Shown here: one piece after another, positions 35,501 through 47,857 of the stretch
How the letters are laid out: each line of letters begins with the position of its first letter
How positions within the stretch are numbered: the stretch's first letter is position 1
NCBI GenBank assembly: GCA_018881555.1
Contig: JACAXG010000012.1
Span: 2,269,012 to 2,333,011 of the forward strand
Reading direction: 5' to 3'
Length of the DNA stretch: 64,000 nt
Source: Amblyornis subalaris
Lineage: Eukaryota > Chordata > Aves > Passeriformes > Ptilonorhynchidae
Program-made: the position numbers and the translations under genes
Notes under the pieces: generated by a model
What the model was told of the DNA's origin: nothing
The model's database searches: none
The model's input: only the letters and a program-made list of their open reading frames with translations

Positions 35501-36639
35501 AAGAAGCAACTCTGGCCTGTTGAGAAACGCAAATGGATTTGATGTATTTCATGAACTCAAGGGGAACTTTTCAGAGGTAACTTTGTACACAGGTATAGAT
35601 GTAAACGTCTCTGTGCCTGTGTGAATTATGGCCTATGTAGTAACTAATACAGTGAACCTTGCCTTCAAACTCTGCTAGGTCATTAGGTTAAACTCATATC
35701 AAGTACTAAAACATTTAAGCAGGTATGCTTACCAAATCAAAGGTAGGAATTGTTAAAAAATTCATATTATTTGAAAGTAGCTAAGTGCTTGCTTGACATA
35801 AGTAGCTAGAATTGTTAGGCCACAAGCTGTGCTATGTGGCTATATTGTGCAAGTCCAAGATGGATCACAGTGAAACCCGGAACTAACAGCCTGAACATTA
35901 ATAATAGTTAGAACAGACAAAGCTGTAGTTTAAATATTACTTAAAAATTAANAGCTGGAGCAACCATATTATAACATGGACTATAGAACGGTTTGAAAGC
36001 CCCACAGAAACAGACCTAAGAGGATGTGAAGATGACCACATGGCAAACACTTGGCAATGAAACAGCAAAGCAGTGAAGGGCAAGAAGACCTCAGCCCCTA
36101 CCATGGCTGTTGATCCAGACTGTCACATGAGTGGTGCAGAGTTTAGACTGTAACAATAATTGCCCAGGGATTCCTTTGTCTGGGGTCCCTCTTTTAAGGC
36201 ACCTAGCTCAAACTACCAGGTATCAAAATTAATCTGTACCAATAAATCTCTCTGATGGAGATGGCCTAGTGTCAAAAATTTCTTTAACATCTATACTGCA
36301 ATAAGTTTATCAGAAATGCTTATAATCACTCTTAGCTGCCTTTTTTGGTCATTATTCTAGATATTTCTACCAGAGCAGGACAATAAACTATTCAATACAC
36401 TGTTTGGTACCTCACATGTTGCATTCTAACAGGCAGTAAAGTGATTTAATGTGACATACGGCCCAAGTGCTTTCCTACCTATACAGACACGTATTGTGCT
36501 CATTGTTGACCGATCAAGAGTGTATCTGTAAAGGCAGAAGACCTATTTTTCCTCTGTGTTTTTTTTGTTTGATTCTCTTTTTCCTGGTAACTGAAAGAAA
36601 CCCCATCCCACCCCGCAGCTGGGCAGACACAGGCACGAT

Positions 36640-37580
36640 AGTGAGAAGACACACGGCTGTTCAACCCCGGCCGATTCACCCGGTAAGGCTCTGCCCTTCC
36701 GCCGGCCGTACGGACAACGCCGGCCCTTCTGAGGGTTCCTGCAGCCTCTCGTTGCAGCCCGCAGGGCACGCATGCCGGGAGCCGAGACCCCGCCGCGCCC
36801 CACGGGCCCGGCCCGGCCCCATCCGGGTGCGCTGAGCCCGCACGGCCGAGCCCCCGGACACCCTACGCCAGGCGAGCGCCGCTGGTGCGTGGGCACCTCT
36901 CGGCCTCGCCGCGGCAGCGCACACACCGCGGGGCACATGCAGTCCCGGGCCCCGCACCACCCGCCCCTCCGGCCCCCTCACGGCTCCCTGCCCCGGGGCA
37001 AGCGCGCATCCACAGCCCTTCGCCGGGCAGACGGCGGCACCGGCCCCCGTAACGCCGCGTACCGTCGCCGGGCTCCTTCACAAAGCGAGCGTCGCCTTCT
37101 CCCAGCAGGCCGTCGAGGCGCAAGGGCAGAGGAGCAGCCGCCCTAGGCGCTACCGGGGCGCTCCCTCAGAGCCGCCCTCTCCTCCGCCCCGCGCCGCTGC
37201 GGGGCTGGGCCGGGCGGAGACACCCACCCCTCGGGCACCTCCTCCCGGCGGCGCGGCGAAGGCAGCCGCGGCCTGGGCAGGGGCCGGGGGAGCGGCGCGG
37301 CGGGAAATGGCGGCCGGGCCGGGCTGAGCTGAAGGGACGGAGCCGCACCATGAGGCTCCTGCGTGTCCTCCTGCGCGGCGCCGCCCCGGGCAGCGCCTCT
37401 CCGGGCAGCATCCCGCAGCAGGTGGACTACTACTCACGCTTCTCCCCCTCGCCGCTCTCCATGAAGCAGTTTTTGGACTTCGGTGAGTGCTCGCCGGGCC
37501 ACCCTCGACCGCTGCCCCTCCTCCCGCAGGTGCCTGTGAGGAGCGGGACGGCCGCGACCCCTCACCCCGTCAGCGCTGCC
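36640..37580 (+). promoter_or_regulatory. PDK1: CpG island promoter of PDK1
   Basis: G+C and CpG rise sharply over the AT-rich flanks and stay high until just after exon 1 of PDK1. The island contains many GC-box-like strings and an E2F-like GGCGGGAA (37299-37306) about 45 bp before the start codon. There is no obvious TATA box, as usual for a CpG-island promoter. GCGTG cores that could serve as hypoxia-response elements occur at 36887-36891 and, on the minus strand, at 36767-36771. Human PDK1 is a HIF-1 target, but these short cores are weak evidence on their own. Confidence 0.75.
37350..37482 (+). CDS. PDK1: PDK1 exon 1 (start codon, mitochondrial presequence)
   Basis: 44 codons plus one base: basic presequence, then [20 protein letters not shown] and DF, where similarity to human PDK1 begins. 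Donor gtgagt. The presequence is about 25 residues shorter than human and lacks its long Ser-rich stretch. Confidence 0.92.
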
Positions 37581-40500
37581 CGGCTGTTGCTTATCTCTTT
37601 TTTTCATGCTGTGCTTTCTGGTAGCAAAAGGCTCTGCTTCCTTCTGGGACAGGGGAGCCCAGCTGGCTCGTTCCCGGAGACTGCAACTATAACAAGATTG
37701 AAATTCAGCTGAAAACTCCAGTTTTTGGCACCACCAGAGTAGTTGGATGTTTTCCTGCAGAACCCCGCAGTGTTGGGGAGAGGGTGGGGACAGCTGTGAC
37801 AACTGGTAGCGTTAGAGCAGTGACTCAGTCAGGTGAGGCCGGTTAAGCCTTTAGCAAAGCAGCATGCAGCCTTTTAAGGTGTCTCCCAAACACACGGAGC
37901 GTTTAACCTCAGCTGGCACCGAGGGGCTGAAACAGTCATCACTTCTCAGGCGCTTGTCTGTGCCCTACAGAAATATCCTACCCAAATGTTGCTGTTTTAG
38001 AAGTTGTGTGAGAGAAGGAGCAGGATGCAGACACCAAGAGCCATCCGGGAGGGTTTGGAAGCTAGTCTTGAAAATGAGTAAATCAGTAACAGGATACTCA
38101 GTCTGCTAATACACTCTGCACTAAAACCACTCATAACACTTCCAGGTTTGACTGTCTGCTTGGAAACGAAAGGGATAACAGGAATTGTTCTATTCTGCTT
38201 CAAAGCAAAGACCACATAGAGAAAGGGTGTGTAAGTCATACTGAAAAACCTTTTCAAAGCCTGAAGTTGGAGCATTCTGTTTCTGTACTCAAGGCACTTT
38301 GGAGTGCATAAATGTTTACGTAAGTTTTATATATTTAACTAGTTAATAGTTGCATTGCTTTTTACATTTTTGTAAGTAGAAGATAAGTGAGAACTAATCC
38401 TAGAACCCCAGACTTTGTGTAAGCATGAAGACTTACAAAGAAGACTCTCATAACTATCTGCTCTCACTTCATCCATCTATTGAACGTTTCATGCAATGCA
38501 ATGTATCCAACATTTAAAACTCCAGATTCCTACAGGAACCCCACCGTATGTTCTGNTGCTACCATACTTTTAAGCAAAGAATCTTGCAATTCAGAGTTTG
38601 CTTTGACCTGTATTATTTTACCACTACTGATAAAATAATGCTTATCTTAAAATCAGCGTTTATTTTCAAGATACACTATTTCCTTGTGTCAAAAGATAGG
38701 CAACTTTTTTGCTGTTAGTACCTGAACATTAAAAAAAAAAAAATCTTGAAAACTTTTTAAAATTTTTAAACTCTCTTTTGCTTAAGGATTTAAAAACAGA
38801 TAGTAAAAACTAATAACAAAGGCAAAAAAAAAAAAGAGCAGAGTGCAAGACAGAGACCGTATTTGTCTGTAAGACATTCTGCAGTCATTATAATCTGATT
38901 GTGTGTTCATTAGGGATTTTTTTTGCTACTTTTGCTAGAGTGAGAGCAGTCAAAGAGGAAATAATAAAATCTGATAATGCTAACTTGAAAAAACGAAATA
39001 TTCCAAGCAAATTTAGGTCTGATCTTGGGTTGTAAGACCACAGCATTTTCTGTAGGAGTCTTATCCATTCTTTGCCTAAATATAGACCATAGCTGCATAG
39101 GGAAAGAGAGTCTGTTCAATGAAGTCCTGCCCTAAACTGCCTTCCATATTTGACCCAGAATTGCAAAGATACGGCCTTCAGATACAAAAACTGTTTTGTG
39201 GAATGTAACTTGCTGAGTATATGAGGCATTTAAAGATTGTATTTACATTCTAATACCTCTAGTCTGACTTGTTCTTGGAATTTTACCGGAGAAAAGGGAA
39301 AGGCCAGTAACAGTCATACCTGTAATGCAATCTGACTGGGGAAAAGAATTAAAGGTTTCTAGGCAGAGGTCATAGTAGGTAGACAATGCATAATACTGGT
39401 AAGTGCCATTGGGGAGGAATTTCTTGTAAGCTATTCACTTTTTTATTAACTGACATCCTTTCATCAGTGTAGTTTATGATGTGTCTGAGTCTGGATGCTT
39501 TAAAGTAAGGTACTCCGTTTCAATTTGTTGAGGATTTTTCCTGTTCAAGGCACTCTAGGCACTCCCAGCTTCCTTTTTTTTCCCACATCCCTTGCTTTAA
39601 TCTTCTTCCCCAATTCCCCCTTGCCAAAGGGAATGAGTGAGCTGAGCAGTAACACTGGTGTTTATTTTTGGGAGGTACCTATTGTGAAACACCAGATCTC
39701 AGGTATGTACTTCACTGCAGCAGAGGGACAGTATAGGAAGGTCAGATGCTGTTTACATGACAGTCTTGAAGTCTAGAAAGAAGTTTGGCTGACAGTGAAG
39801 TACAGCATTTCTTAGTCTCTTCCCCTGCTGCACCCTCCTTTCTCACCTGAGAAAACAAGCTTTGTGGGAGTAAATTTAGGTCTTGATTTTAATAACCACA
39901 TTTAACTGCCACCCACACAGATGACACTTGTTATAAAAGGACAGGTCAGTTATCAACAGATGCAGTATTTTCACTTCTAGCTTTTAAAATTGTAAAAAAC
40001 TTAAATATATGGGAGAATTAGTATCCTAATGGCTAAGCAGAGTAGCTGTCCTACTTTAATTTCTTTCTCACTATTCATGTGAATTCATTCCTTTGACTTC
40101 TGTTCCTCTAAGACAGTGAATTTAAACTACAACAGATTTAGTTGAAAATGAGATCAGTATTACTGAATTTATTTTCTGAAAGGGTTTGAAGATGAGTTAT
40201 GGTAATTCACTACGGTCAGCGATGGTGTATGGGACTATGATACTTTCTCAAGCATCCTTCTCACAAATAGTTTCCTGTGCTGGTTTCATTTGTTTCTTTG
40301 ACATGCTCAGAATGACAAATTGTTTGATCAGTGCTGGGTGGAGTCAATGTTTGCTGCAAATAAAATGAACAATATACATGGATAGAAGGTATATTTAAAG
40401 TTGAATAGTATGGGTCTGCAACAGTTGCATTAGTTTCTCTTTATATATTGAAGAATCTCATTACCACAACAGGTGGGTTTCAACATGAGATAAATTTTGA

Positions 40501-43500
40501 AATACAAATGGGCTGCTGCCATGAAAGAAACATTGGCTTACCAGCCTGGCCAAGTCAACTTTGAAACCAAGGCATAGGCCTCTTACGCAAGAAAATAAGT
40601 TTGTGGAGTTCTCTACCATAAGTATTGACTTTATTCTGATGTCATATATTTATTTTGGTCTTAGGATCTGAAAATGCTTGTGAAAAGACTTCGTTTATGT
40701 TTCTGCGACAAGAGTTGCCTGTGAGATTGGCAAACATAATGAAGGAAATAAGCCTGCTTCCAGACAACCTCCTAAGAACACCTTCAGTTCAGCTGGTACA
40801 GAGCTGGTAAGAACAGTGATGTTCCATTCCTTTAAGGGTGACCTTCTGCGTATACACAGGTTGGAGAAACTCATTCTGTTTTCCTGAAAGAACATTCATG
40901 GGCTTGTTACATGAACATCACTTATTTATACTGAGATATTAAATATACCAATGTGATTTAGATCAGAAACTAAATTTACAGACTTGGGAAAAAACCTTTC
41001 AGGAGCAATCAGAGAACCCACAAAGGAGTTAAAAATCATCAAGTATTGCACACACTCATGTATGAGAAATCAATTTTAATTTTTTTTTTTTTTTTTTTTT
41101 GGTTTTGGTTTTGGTAAAAACGAAAATCCACCAGAACAATGTTTAATAGGGGACTTACCTAAAAATGAAGAAGCTGGTTGAAGAAACCACCAGAAGCAGA
41201 CTAAGGCACAAAATGTTTGCAAAACATAGTAGAAACCATTTACAAGATAAGTTATTGCAGATTGAGAGTAAAGGTATAGAAAATACGAAGAGAGGGCAAT
41301 ACGAAGCTCCCAAAGCCAAAACATAAAACAACAGAAAACACATGAAGGTATTAAAGTAAAGAAGACATTATTTGAGAAGTAAAATTTGCTTTCAAGTAAG
41401 GAACTTAGACATAACCATAAACTTTTTTAAGATGAAAGCAAAACAAAGAGCTTGGCAACTGCTAAGGCCACAAGGATTTCTGGAAAGGCTTTTAAAGTTC
41501 AGAGAACACAAAATCTGCCGGTAAGATTGACTAGATGACTGAATATAAAAGGAGTTATCAATGAAGATGAAGGCTCTTAATGAAACACAAATGCTTACAT
41601 TCTCATGATACTAGATGACGTTGATCAAATGGGAAATGAATTCCATTTGGGCAAATGCAAAGTAGAACACAGGGAGGAACCTCCTCTCCCTGTATGCTTG
41701 CTTGCTTACAATGGAAAAAGAAATTTTGATGCTACTGGGAATATTTTTCTGAATATGTCAGTTGTTGGGAAAGAAGGAAAATAGTGTAGGAACTAAGTAA
41801 CAAATGGGGAGGAATATAATTGTACCACAGTGTTAGCCCATTATTCCTCTGAATTGCATGCAGCTCCATCCTGAACAGAAAAGACCAAGAGGGATAATCA
41901 GAGGGTTGGAACAATTTCTACGTGAGGAGAAACCAAATAGAATTCTTCAGCTTGGAAAACATGCACCTAAGGAAAGAGATGGCAGAAATACTTAAATCAT
42001 GAACAAATGGAAAGATTTTTCTAATAACAGGAACTCACTGAGGCTGCAAATAAGTGATCACCTACTGGGTTTAAAACACAAACATGATATTTTATGCATT
42101 CTAATTAAATTGTGGAATTCATTGCTCTGGAAGTTGTGGAAGAAAACATCATAAATAGATTCAAAGGAATCTAACAAAATTCACAGGGGAGACTGGTACG
42201 ATGATTTGGAAACAAGCAACATTGGAAGACCACAAATTTCTAACCAGAGAGATCTAGGGAGGCGTACTAGAATTGGTCTTTATCCTGTTTGTTTCATTGA
42301 AAGGTACGTCCAAAGTCTTCAGGAGATCCTTGACTTTAAGGACAAAAGCTCAGAAGATCCAGGGACTATTCACAGGTAAGGCTTTGCTGTCACATTTGTT
42401 AATATTTAGTTAATAATGTATGGAAGAACTGGCAAGAAAACAATAGCTTAAAAAATATTTCACCTATCTCAAATCTTTACATAAGAATTGCAGTAATGTC
42501 ATCCCATCCCTAAAGGGAGGGTACATAAAAGCAGGAAATGAAGCACTTTAGCATAATGTCATTCTATAGCATGGCTTTGGTCAGTGTTGGCTGACCATAA
42601 ATGCCATTTGACAGACACGCGTGTTCTGCATGAAAACGGTTGGCACAGTTTTCTCTTTCTCTTGGCAGTAATCAAGATAATAAATAGTAATTTTATAAAG
42701 AGTCAAAATAGTTGATTACTGGTTGTTTCAATGCTAGTCACCTGACATATGCTGTAAAGACTGACCTGCCTTCTTACTGCAGTAGGCAGACGTGTGACAT
42801 TTTTGTATGTAAGAGTCTTTATTTTTGTAGACGGGCACTCCGTTTGCCAGAGTATTAAATTCCCTGGAAACTGAAATGCTAACAATGTATTCATTTTAGT
42901 TTTACAGATACTGTGATAAAAATCCGGAATCGACACAATGATGTGATTCCTACGATGGCTCAAGGAGTAATAGAATACAAGGAAAGCTTTGGCATTGATC
43001 CCGTGACCTCGCAGAATGTGCAGTATTTTTTAGACCGTTTCTACATGAGTCGCATTTCAATCAGAATGCTCCTTAATCAACACTGTAAGTGTCAGTGTTG
43101 AAAGGAGGGGAAATGAACCTGTACCATGTCAAGTATATTTTCCTTTCATTTTTAAGTGCTTCATATGTACTAAAATGCCACTTAGGAGTATACTATTTGC
43201 CTTGCCATTTATAAACTCATTCTTAATATAATTCCTAAAATATTTATTAATAGTAGGCTTTCAGGGATGGTGAGGACTGGAACTATAGGTTGCCTAAAAA
43301 TTTTTATTTAGCAAAACTGAAGACACAAACTAAAATTTTAAAATTATACTGGGTATTAAATAATGTGTTCTTTTTTGGCAGCTTTACTGTTTGGTGGGAA
43401 AATTAATCCAGCTCATCCAAAACACATTGGAAGCATCGATCCTAACTGCAATGTTGTTGAAGTTATTAGAGGTACATTCAGAAGATAAGAACAAGAATCC

Positions 43501-46500
43501 TGAAAACTTACATGAATGTCTATTCTAAGAGCAAATACACATCCTGATACTCATACACTGTTTAACTCTTTCCTACTTGGAGTAGAAGTTTTATTTAAAG
43601 TGTAATACAATTTTGGATCTTTTTCCTATATACCCAATTTTGATGAGAAAATACAAGATCTCCCTGACAGTGCACAGTACTTTCAATTTTTGTTTTTCCT
43701 TTTGGCAAATTCTAAAGGACAAAAGTGGGAGGGGGAAATGTAACTTCCTGTGTTTTTATTATAGATGGTTATGAAAATGCCAAGAGACTTTGTGATTTAT
43801 ATTACATGAGCTCTCCAGAACTTATCCTTGAAGAGTTGAATGGTAAGTGAACATGGACAAGGGCTGCTCTTGGACATTGTGATGGCTTCTTCTAAAGTAG
43901 TGAAATGTTCTCCTGCTTTTCATATAGTTCATGTGTTCTCTATATCTACTGTTGTAAATTGTTTGGGTTTTTTTCAAATCTGGCAGAATGCTTTTCCCAT
44001 TCTTCCCTTTAATTAGAAAACTGACATGAGTAGAAGTTTTTGACACTACAGCTGTTGATACAACAGATTTTAGGAGGCTCCTTCCCTCCCTAAGATTTCG
44101 TCTTCACCCTACATTACTGCATCTCACCTTCTCTGCTTTTCTTGTGACACTTTGAAGATTTGTACAAGACATTCCATTCCATCTTCATGATACCGGGGAG
44201 GAGGTTATTAGAAAGCAACTATGATATGCTCTAATGAGTGATGCCATGGTGGGTTTTAAGATTAATTTCTAAAGCAGCAAGCAACATTGGAAAATCTTGA
44301 GTATGACTTTTGATTCATATACAACTTTTCAAAAGATTTCTGTTCGAGTTTTCCTTCTCTTTAAATTCAACAATACAAATTCACATTTTGAATTACTGTG
44401 GGAACAAATATAGGATATATCATTTGCTATTTAATTATTTAGACTCTCTTCTCTCCAGCTAAAACACCAGGACAGCCCATGCAAGTGGTGTATGTGCCAT
44501 CACATCTCTATCACATGGTTTTTGAACTTTTCAAGGTCTGTGCACTTACCGTTAATTACACAATTATTTCATTTATCTTTGTTTACTGAGATTGTATTGC
44601 TTTGAGTTTTTGAACCAATTCTAGATAACTGTGTTTTTGCAAGTGCAAACCTCTTGCCATTTGACTGCAGGAACACAGCTAAATTGTACTATTTAGACAA
44701 ACCGTAATTGCATAGGAAATGAACAGCTTTGGAAGATGTATCTCTTTTGCCTACCCACTGAATACATCTGACACCTTCTGAATAGACAGCTTAAGTCTTG
44801 AAATATATGAAGACAGTTAATAAAGCAAGTGAGAATAAGATATCCCAAAAATTGTGGGCCTTCAAATCTGGTAAAATATATTTCCTCAAGCAGTTCAGTC
44901 CTAGACTTTTCTTGATCTTTTTGTCATATTGCATTTATTATGCATCATAAAGAATTCTACAATAAAAACTCTGTATATTAAACTATTCATATGCTTCCTT
45001 TAAAAAAATTAAATATTTTAAGTCTCTCTATTCTAATAATCTATATATATATACTGATACCGAATAAACCAGAAATATGAAAAAAAAACATTCTAAACCA
45101 ACATACATTTGTTCTGATTCTTAAATACATGACAAAAGTAACTCCTAAATTGGTATTTTAAGATAGTATACGAAATGAGTAGGATTTAAGTTGTACTTGA
45201 CAATTACAGAATGCAATGAGAGCCACCATGGAACATAATGCTGATCGATGCATTTATCCTGCAATTCATGTACACATCACGTTGGGAAATGAAGATTTAA
45301 CTGTGAAGGTACTCATTTTTTTTTATTAATTTGAAGGTTATTTTGATTAGGGGTTTTTTTTCTGTCATAAGCAGCATACTAGTAACTTCAGTTTTGTCAA
45401 TAAATTGTATGTGATGACGTACGTAAGTAAAAAGACCATTACGGAATTTCACATACTGCATCAGTAGGAAATTCGTGAAGAGGTTGCAGTCACACTGAAG
45501 GCTCTGCAATAGCATCCTGTACTTGCTTGTGTCTTGCGTAGCTTAGAAGCAACCGTGACTAAAAATGAAGTAGCATCTTTGTACAATTTTAACATCAGCA
45601 TTTTGTAAGTGACAATGATGGAGCTGTACAGGTGTGAAACAAATGAAAAAAAGGAAACGTATATTTTATATTCCACACAAAACAAACCTCCTGAAGTACA
45701 GTTCGTAGTTTCTTCTTCTGTACAACACCCATGTTGGATTTCAAAGACCAACTGGAGGCACTGGCTTTTTCATAGGTCGAACTAAATTGTAGTAAAACAA
45801 CAACTTTGACTTACTCCTTCAGTAATAGGTTTTAGCAAATCATACGTAAGTGGCAGTATTCTTGAGGAATTAAGATCAAATACACAGAGANTCTGGCATA
45901 GGTATAGATAGTGACTTCAGACAAAAGTGGGTTATGAACAAGATAAAAGCAATGTACAATTTAAGCAGAATTTTCTTGCTTCCAAGAGATTACGAATGGT
46001 TCTTACGGTAGTATTTTATTTAATGGTTTGGATAAGGGATGAAAGGGAAGGATTCATCTCTCTCTGGTCATTGTTGGAGATAAGAATTAAAGAAAACGTA
46101 TAACTTAATAGGGAAAACTTNAAATAATGTTTCACCTGAACTTTCTCTGGCTTATTGTTTGANAGAAGCTGTCTTTTATAAAAATGTATTCAGGGATATA
46201 AAGCTAAATGCTCCTTCTTGTTCCAGATGAGTGATCGTGGTGGTGGTGTTCCGATGAGGAAAATTGACAGACTGTTCAACTATATGTATTCAACAGCACC
46301 ACGTCCTCATGTTGAGACATCACGAGCTACACCTTTGGTATGCAAATCTTTCATACCCTGGCATCTTGGATATGTATAAGTGCCACAAAAGAAACCATTT
46401 GGCCAAAGCTATGAAATACCGATATTATAGGTATTACATTGCGTATTGCCATTGACTGTTACATCTTAATTCAATATTTTTATGAAAATAACTGGGAAAT

Positions 46501-47857
46501 TGCATAAAATATTAAAAGTTATTTAAATGTGTTCAAGATTTTCTCTACTAAATCCAAAGATCAGCTACCTCAAGCAGAACACTTAGCTACGCAGCAAGTA
46601 CTGTAGTGAGAACAGGATTCTGAATTCTTTTTGTAGCCACTGAATGAAAGGAAAAATAATTGTAGCAATGACTTCGGATCAAGGCCATAGTCCATTTGTA
46701 TTGTGTAGTCAATTGTACCATCCCCCAGCAAGGATGAAGGTACATAGGTATGACAGGGCATACGAAAAATCTACTTTGGTCTCACGTGAATGTAATAAAT
46801 GCACAAGAAATAAAGCCTAAGCTCTCAGTTAGAAATCTGTGAACAGCTTTCCTGTATGTATTCTCCCACATTGCATAATTTAAAAAAATATATAGTGTTC
46901 TTTATGTAAATGACTCTGCAACTCATTAAACACTAGATCTTTACAGAGAAATATTGTGTACACTCATTTAGAGATTACCTCTAAAATTTAGTATATTAAA
47001 AAAAATTATGCTTGACACTTCAGGGCTATGTCCTGCTACTGCAGTCAGGGCTTGGTAGAATTTTAGTGTAAGCTGCAAATTCACAGACATTGTGTTGTGG
47101 GCCCTTTTTGTATATACTGATGATGAAATGTATCTGACTTAAGTACTCAGTGTTAAGATTAGTAGCTCCATGAGGTGTGAAACAGACACAGCACAATTTT
47201 CTCTAATGGCATCTCTTCAAAAAGCTTCTGTAATACAGGCAGTGTTATCTACCAGCCCTGCCTGACAGAGGAGTGAAAGTTTTCTTATAATCACAATCAT
47301 CCATGCATTCTTCTGATTTTGGGGTGTATAATAGCTCTGGGGGGCCATAGTAGTTAACATCTGAACTCCTCTTACTGTCAAACATCATGCTTAGTTTGTC
47401 TATTTTACCTATTAAGTTAAAACAGAAAATACCACTGATTGATGCAATTAATGGAAATATACTTTTTCTCCTGGATCAGGCTGGATTTGGGTATGGCTTA
47501 CCCATATCACGTCTGTATGCACAGTACTTCCAAGGAGACCTGAAACTGTATTCCTTAGAAGGCTATGGTACAGATGCAGTAATTTACATCAAGGTATGAT
47601 GTAGCACTTTACCATTTTACATTTATCAGCAGCTCTAATCTAAACTGCTAATGCAACTCNTTGTTCTGTAACTTTGATTGAAAAGAATCATCAGCTACAG
47701 CCTTTTCTCCTTACAGGCCTTATCAACAGAATCAATTGAAAGACTCCCTGTATACAACAAAGCAGCCTGGAAACATTATAAAGCAAACCATGAAGCAGAT
47801 GATTGGTGTGTGCCAAGCAGTGAGCCAAAGGACATGACCACTTTTCGCAGTATGTAG
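37350..47857 (+). CDS. PDK1: Pyruvate dehydrogenase kinase isozyme 1, complete (11 exons)
   Basis: Mitochondrial-matrix protein kinase that phosphorylates the E1-alpha subunit of the pyruvate dehydrogenase complex and shuts it off. Coding parts: 37350-37482, 40665-40806, 42304-42375, 42900-43084, 43382-43471, 43765-43842, 44459-44535, 45210-45308, 46227-46337, 47480-47593, 47717-47857. They join in frame to 413 residues (human PDK1 436; the difference is mainly a shorter presequence). The N-terminus [14 protein letters not shown] is Arg/Leu-rich with no acidic residue, as in a mitochondrial presequence. The four-helix BCDHK domain follows. The GHKL ATPase domain has an N-box NAMRATME (Asn260, Glu267), G1 box SDRGGGVP (from residue 294), G2 box GFGYGLP (331-337) and the C-terminal DW motif (Asp396-Trp397) that shapes the lipoyl-binding site. 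The start codon sits in a good context (gccgcaccATGA) inside the CpG island. The PDK1 isozyme is chosen because of the [20 protein letters not shown] segment and position next to ITGA6, as in mammals. Confidence 0.97.
40665..40806 (+). CDS. PDK1: PDK1 exon 2
   Basis: It encodes [20 protein letters not shown] and on to [10 protein letters not shown], helices of the BCDHK domain. NACEKTSF is diagnostic for PDK1 among the four isozymes. Acceptor ggtcttag, donor gtaaga. Confidence 0.96.
41080..41116. repeat. Homopolymer T tract with TTTTGG repeats
   Basis: Twenty-one consecutive T (41080-41100) run into GGTTTTGGTTTTGG. Simple sequence in PDK1 intron 2. On the minus strand it resembles an A-rich tail, but no element body was recognised beside it. 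Confidence 0.8.
42304..42375 (+). CDS. PDK1: PDK1 exon 3
   Basis: 72 nt, [20 protein letters not shown] then TIH; matches human YIQSLQELLDFKDKSAED. Donor gtaagg; phase 2 at both ends. Confidence 0.95.
42900..43084 (+). CDS. PDK1: PDK1 exon 4
   Basis: It encodes [19 protein letters not shown] sequence (here [20 protein letters not shown]) through [24 protein letters not shown] and the helix ending in LLNQH are conserved in all PDKs. Donor gtaagt. Confidence 0.96.
43382..43471 (+). CDS. PDK1: PDK1 exon 5
   Basis: 90 nt, [20 protein letters not shown] then NCNVVEVIR. The KHIGSI-PNC motif is conserved. Acceptor ttttggcag, donor gtacat. Confidence 0.95.
43765..43842 (+). CDS. PDK1: PDK1 exon 6
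   Basis: 78 nt, [20 protein letters not shown] then ILEELN. DGYENA and CDLYY are conserved PDK signatures. Donor gtaagt. Confidence 0.95.
44459..44535 (+). CDS. PDK1: PDK1 exon 7
   Basis: 77 nt, [20 protein letters not shown] then VFELFK, leading into the ATP-binding N-box. Donor gtctgt is slightly non-consensus. Ends on a codon boundary. Confidence 0.95.
45210..45308 (+). CDS. PDK1: PDK1 exon 8 (N-box)
   Basis: 33 codons beginning [20 protein letters not shown], the magnesium-binding N-box of GHKL kinases, then [13 protein letters not shown]. Donor gtactc. Confidence 0.96.
46227..46337 (+). CDS. PDK1: PDK1 exon 9 (G1 box)
   Basis: 37 codons, [20 protein letters not shown] then [17 protein letters not shown]. 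DxGGG is the G1 nucleotide-binding box. The R/H and A/T differences from human are conservative. Confidence 0.96.
47480..47593 (+). CDS. PDK1: PDK1 exon 10 (G2 box)
   Basis: 38 codons, [20 protein letters not shown] then [25 protein letters not shown] is the G2 box. Essentially identical to human over its length. Confidence 0.97.
47717..47857 (+). CDS. PDK1: PDK1 exon 11 (C-terminal tail, stop)
   Basis: 46 codons plus TAG (47855-47857): [20 protein letters not shown], then the ADDWCVPS segment with the DW motif, ending TTFRSM. Human PDK1 ends TTFRSA at the same length, so the stop is authentic. Confidence 0.96.
   Translation, partial: ALSTESIERLPVYNKAAWKHYKANHEADDWCVPSSEPKDMTTFRSM

Larger units (their letters stand above)
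29946..36600. other. Intergenic region between ITGA6 and PDK1
   Basis: No exon with supporting splice sites or family similarity was found on either strand. It contains a GC-richer patch at about 30040-30260, a TA/TG-rich low-complexity tract at about 30830-31050 and an old CR1 fragment at about 32448-32560. The rest is AT-rich unique-looking DNA. Short ORFs (up to 107 codons) look like chance. Confidence 0.6.

Noticed and set aside
36467..37437. Several overlapping open frames of 80-131 codons on both strands
   Set aside because: They lie in the PDK1 CpG island. High G+C makes stops rare in all frames, and the products are Arg/Pro/Gly/Ala-rich without domains.
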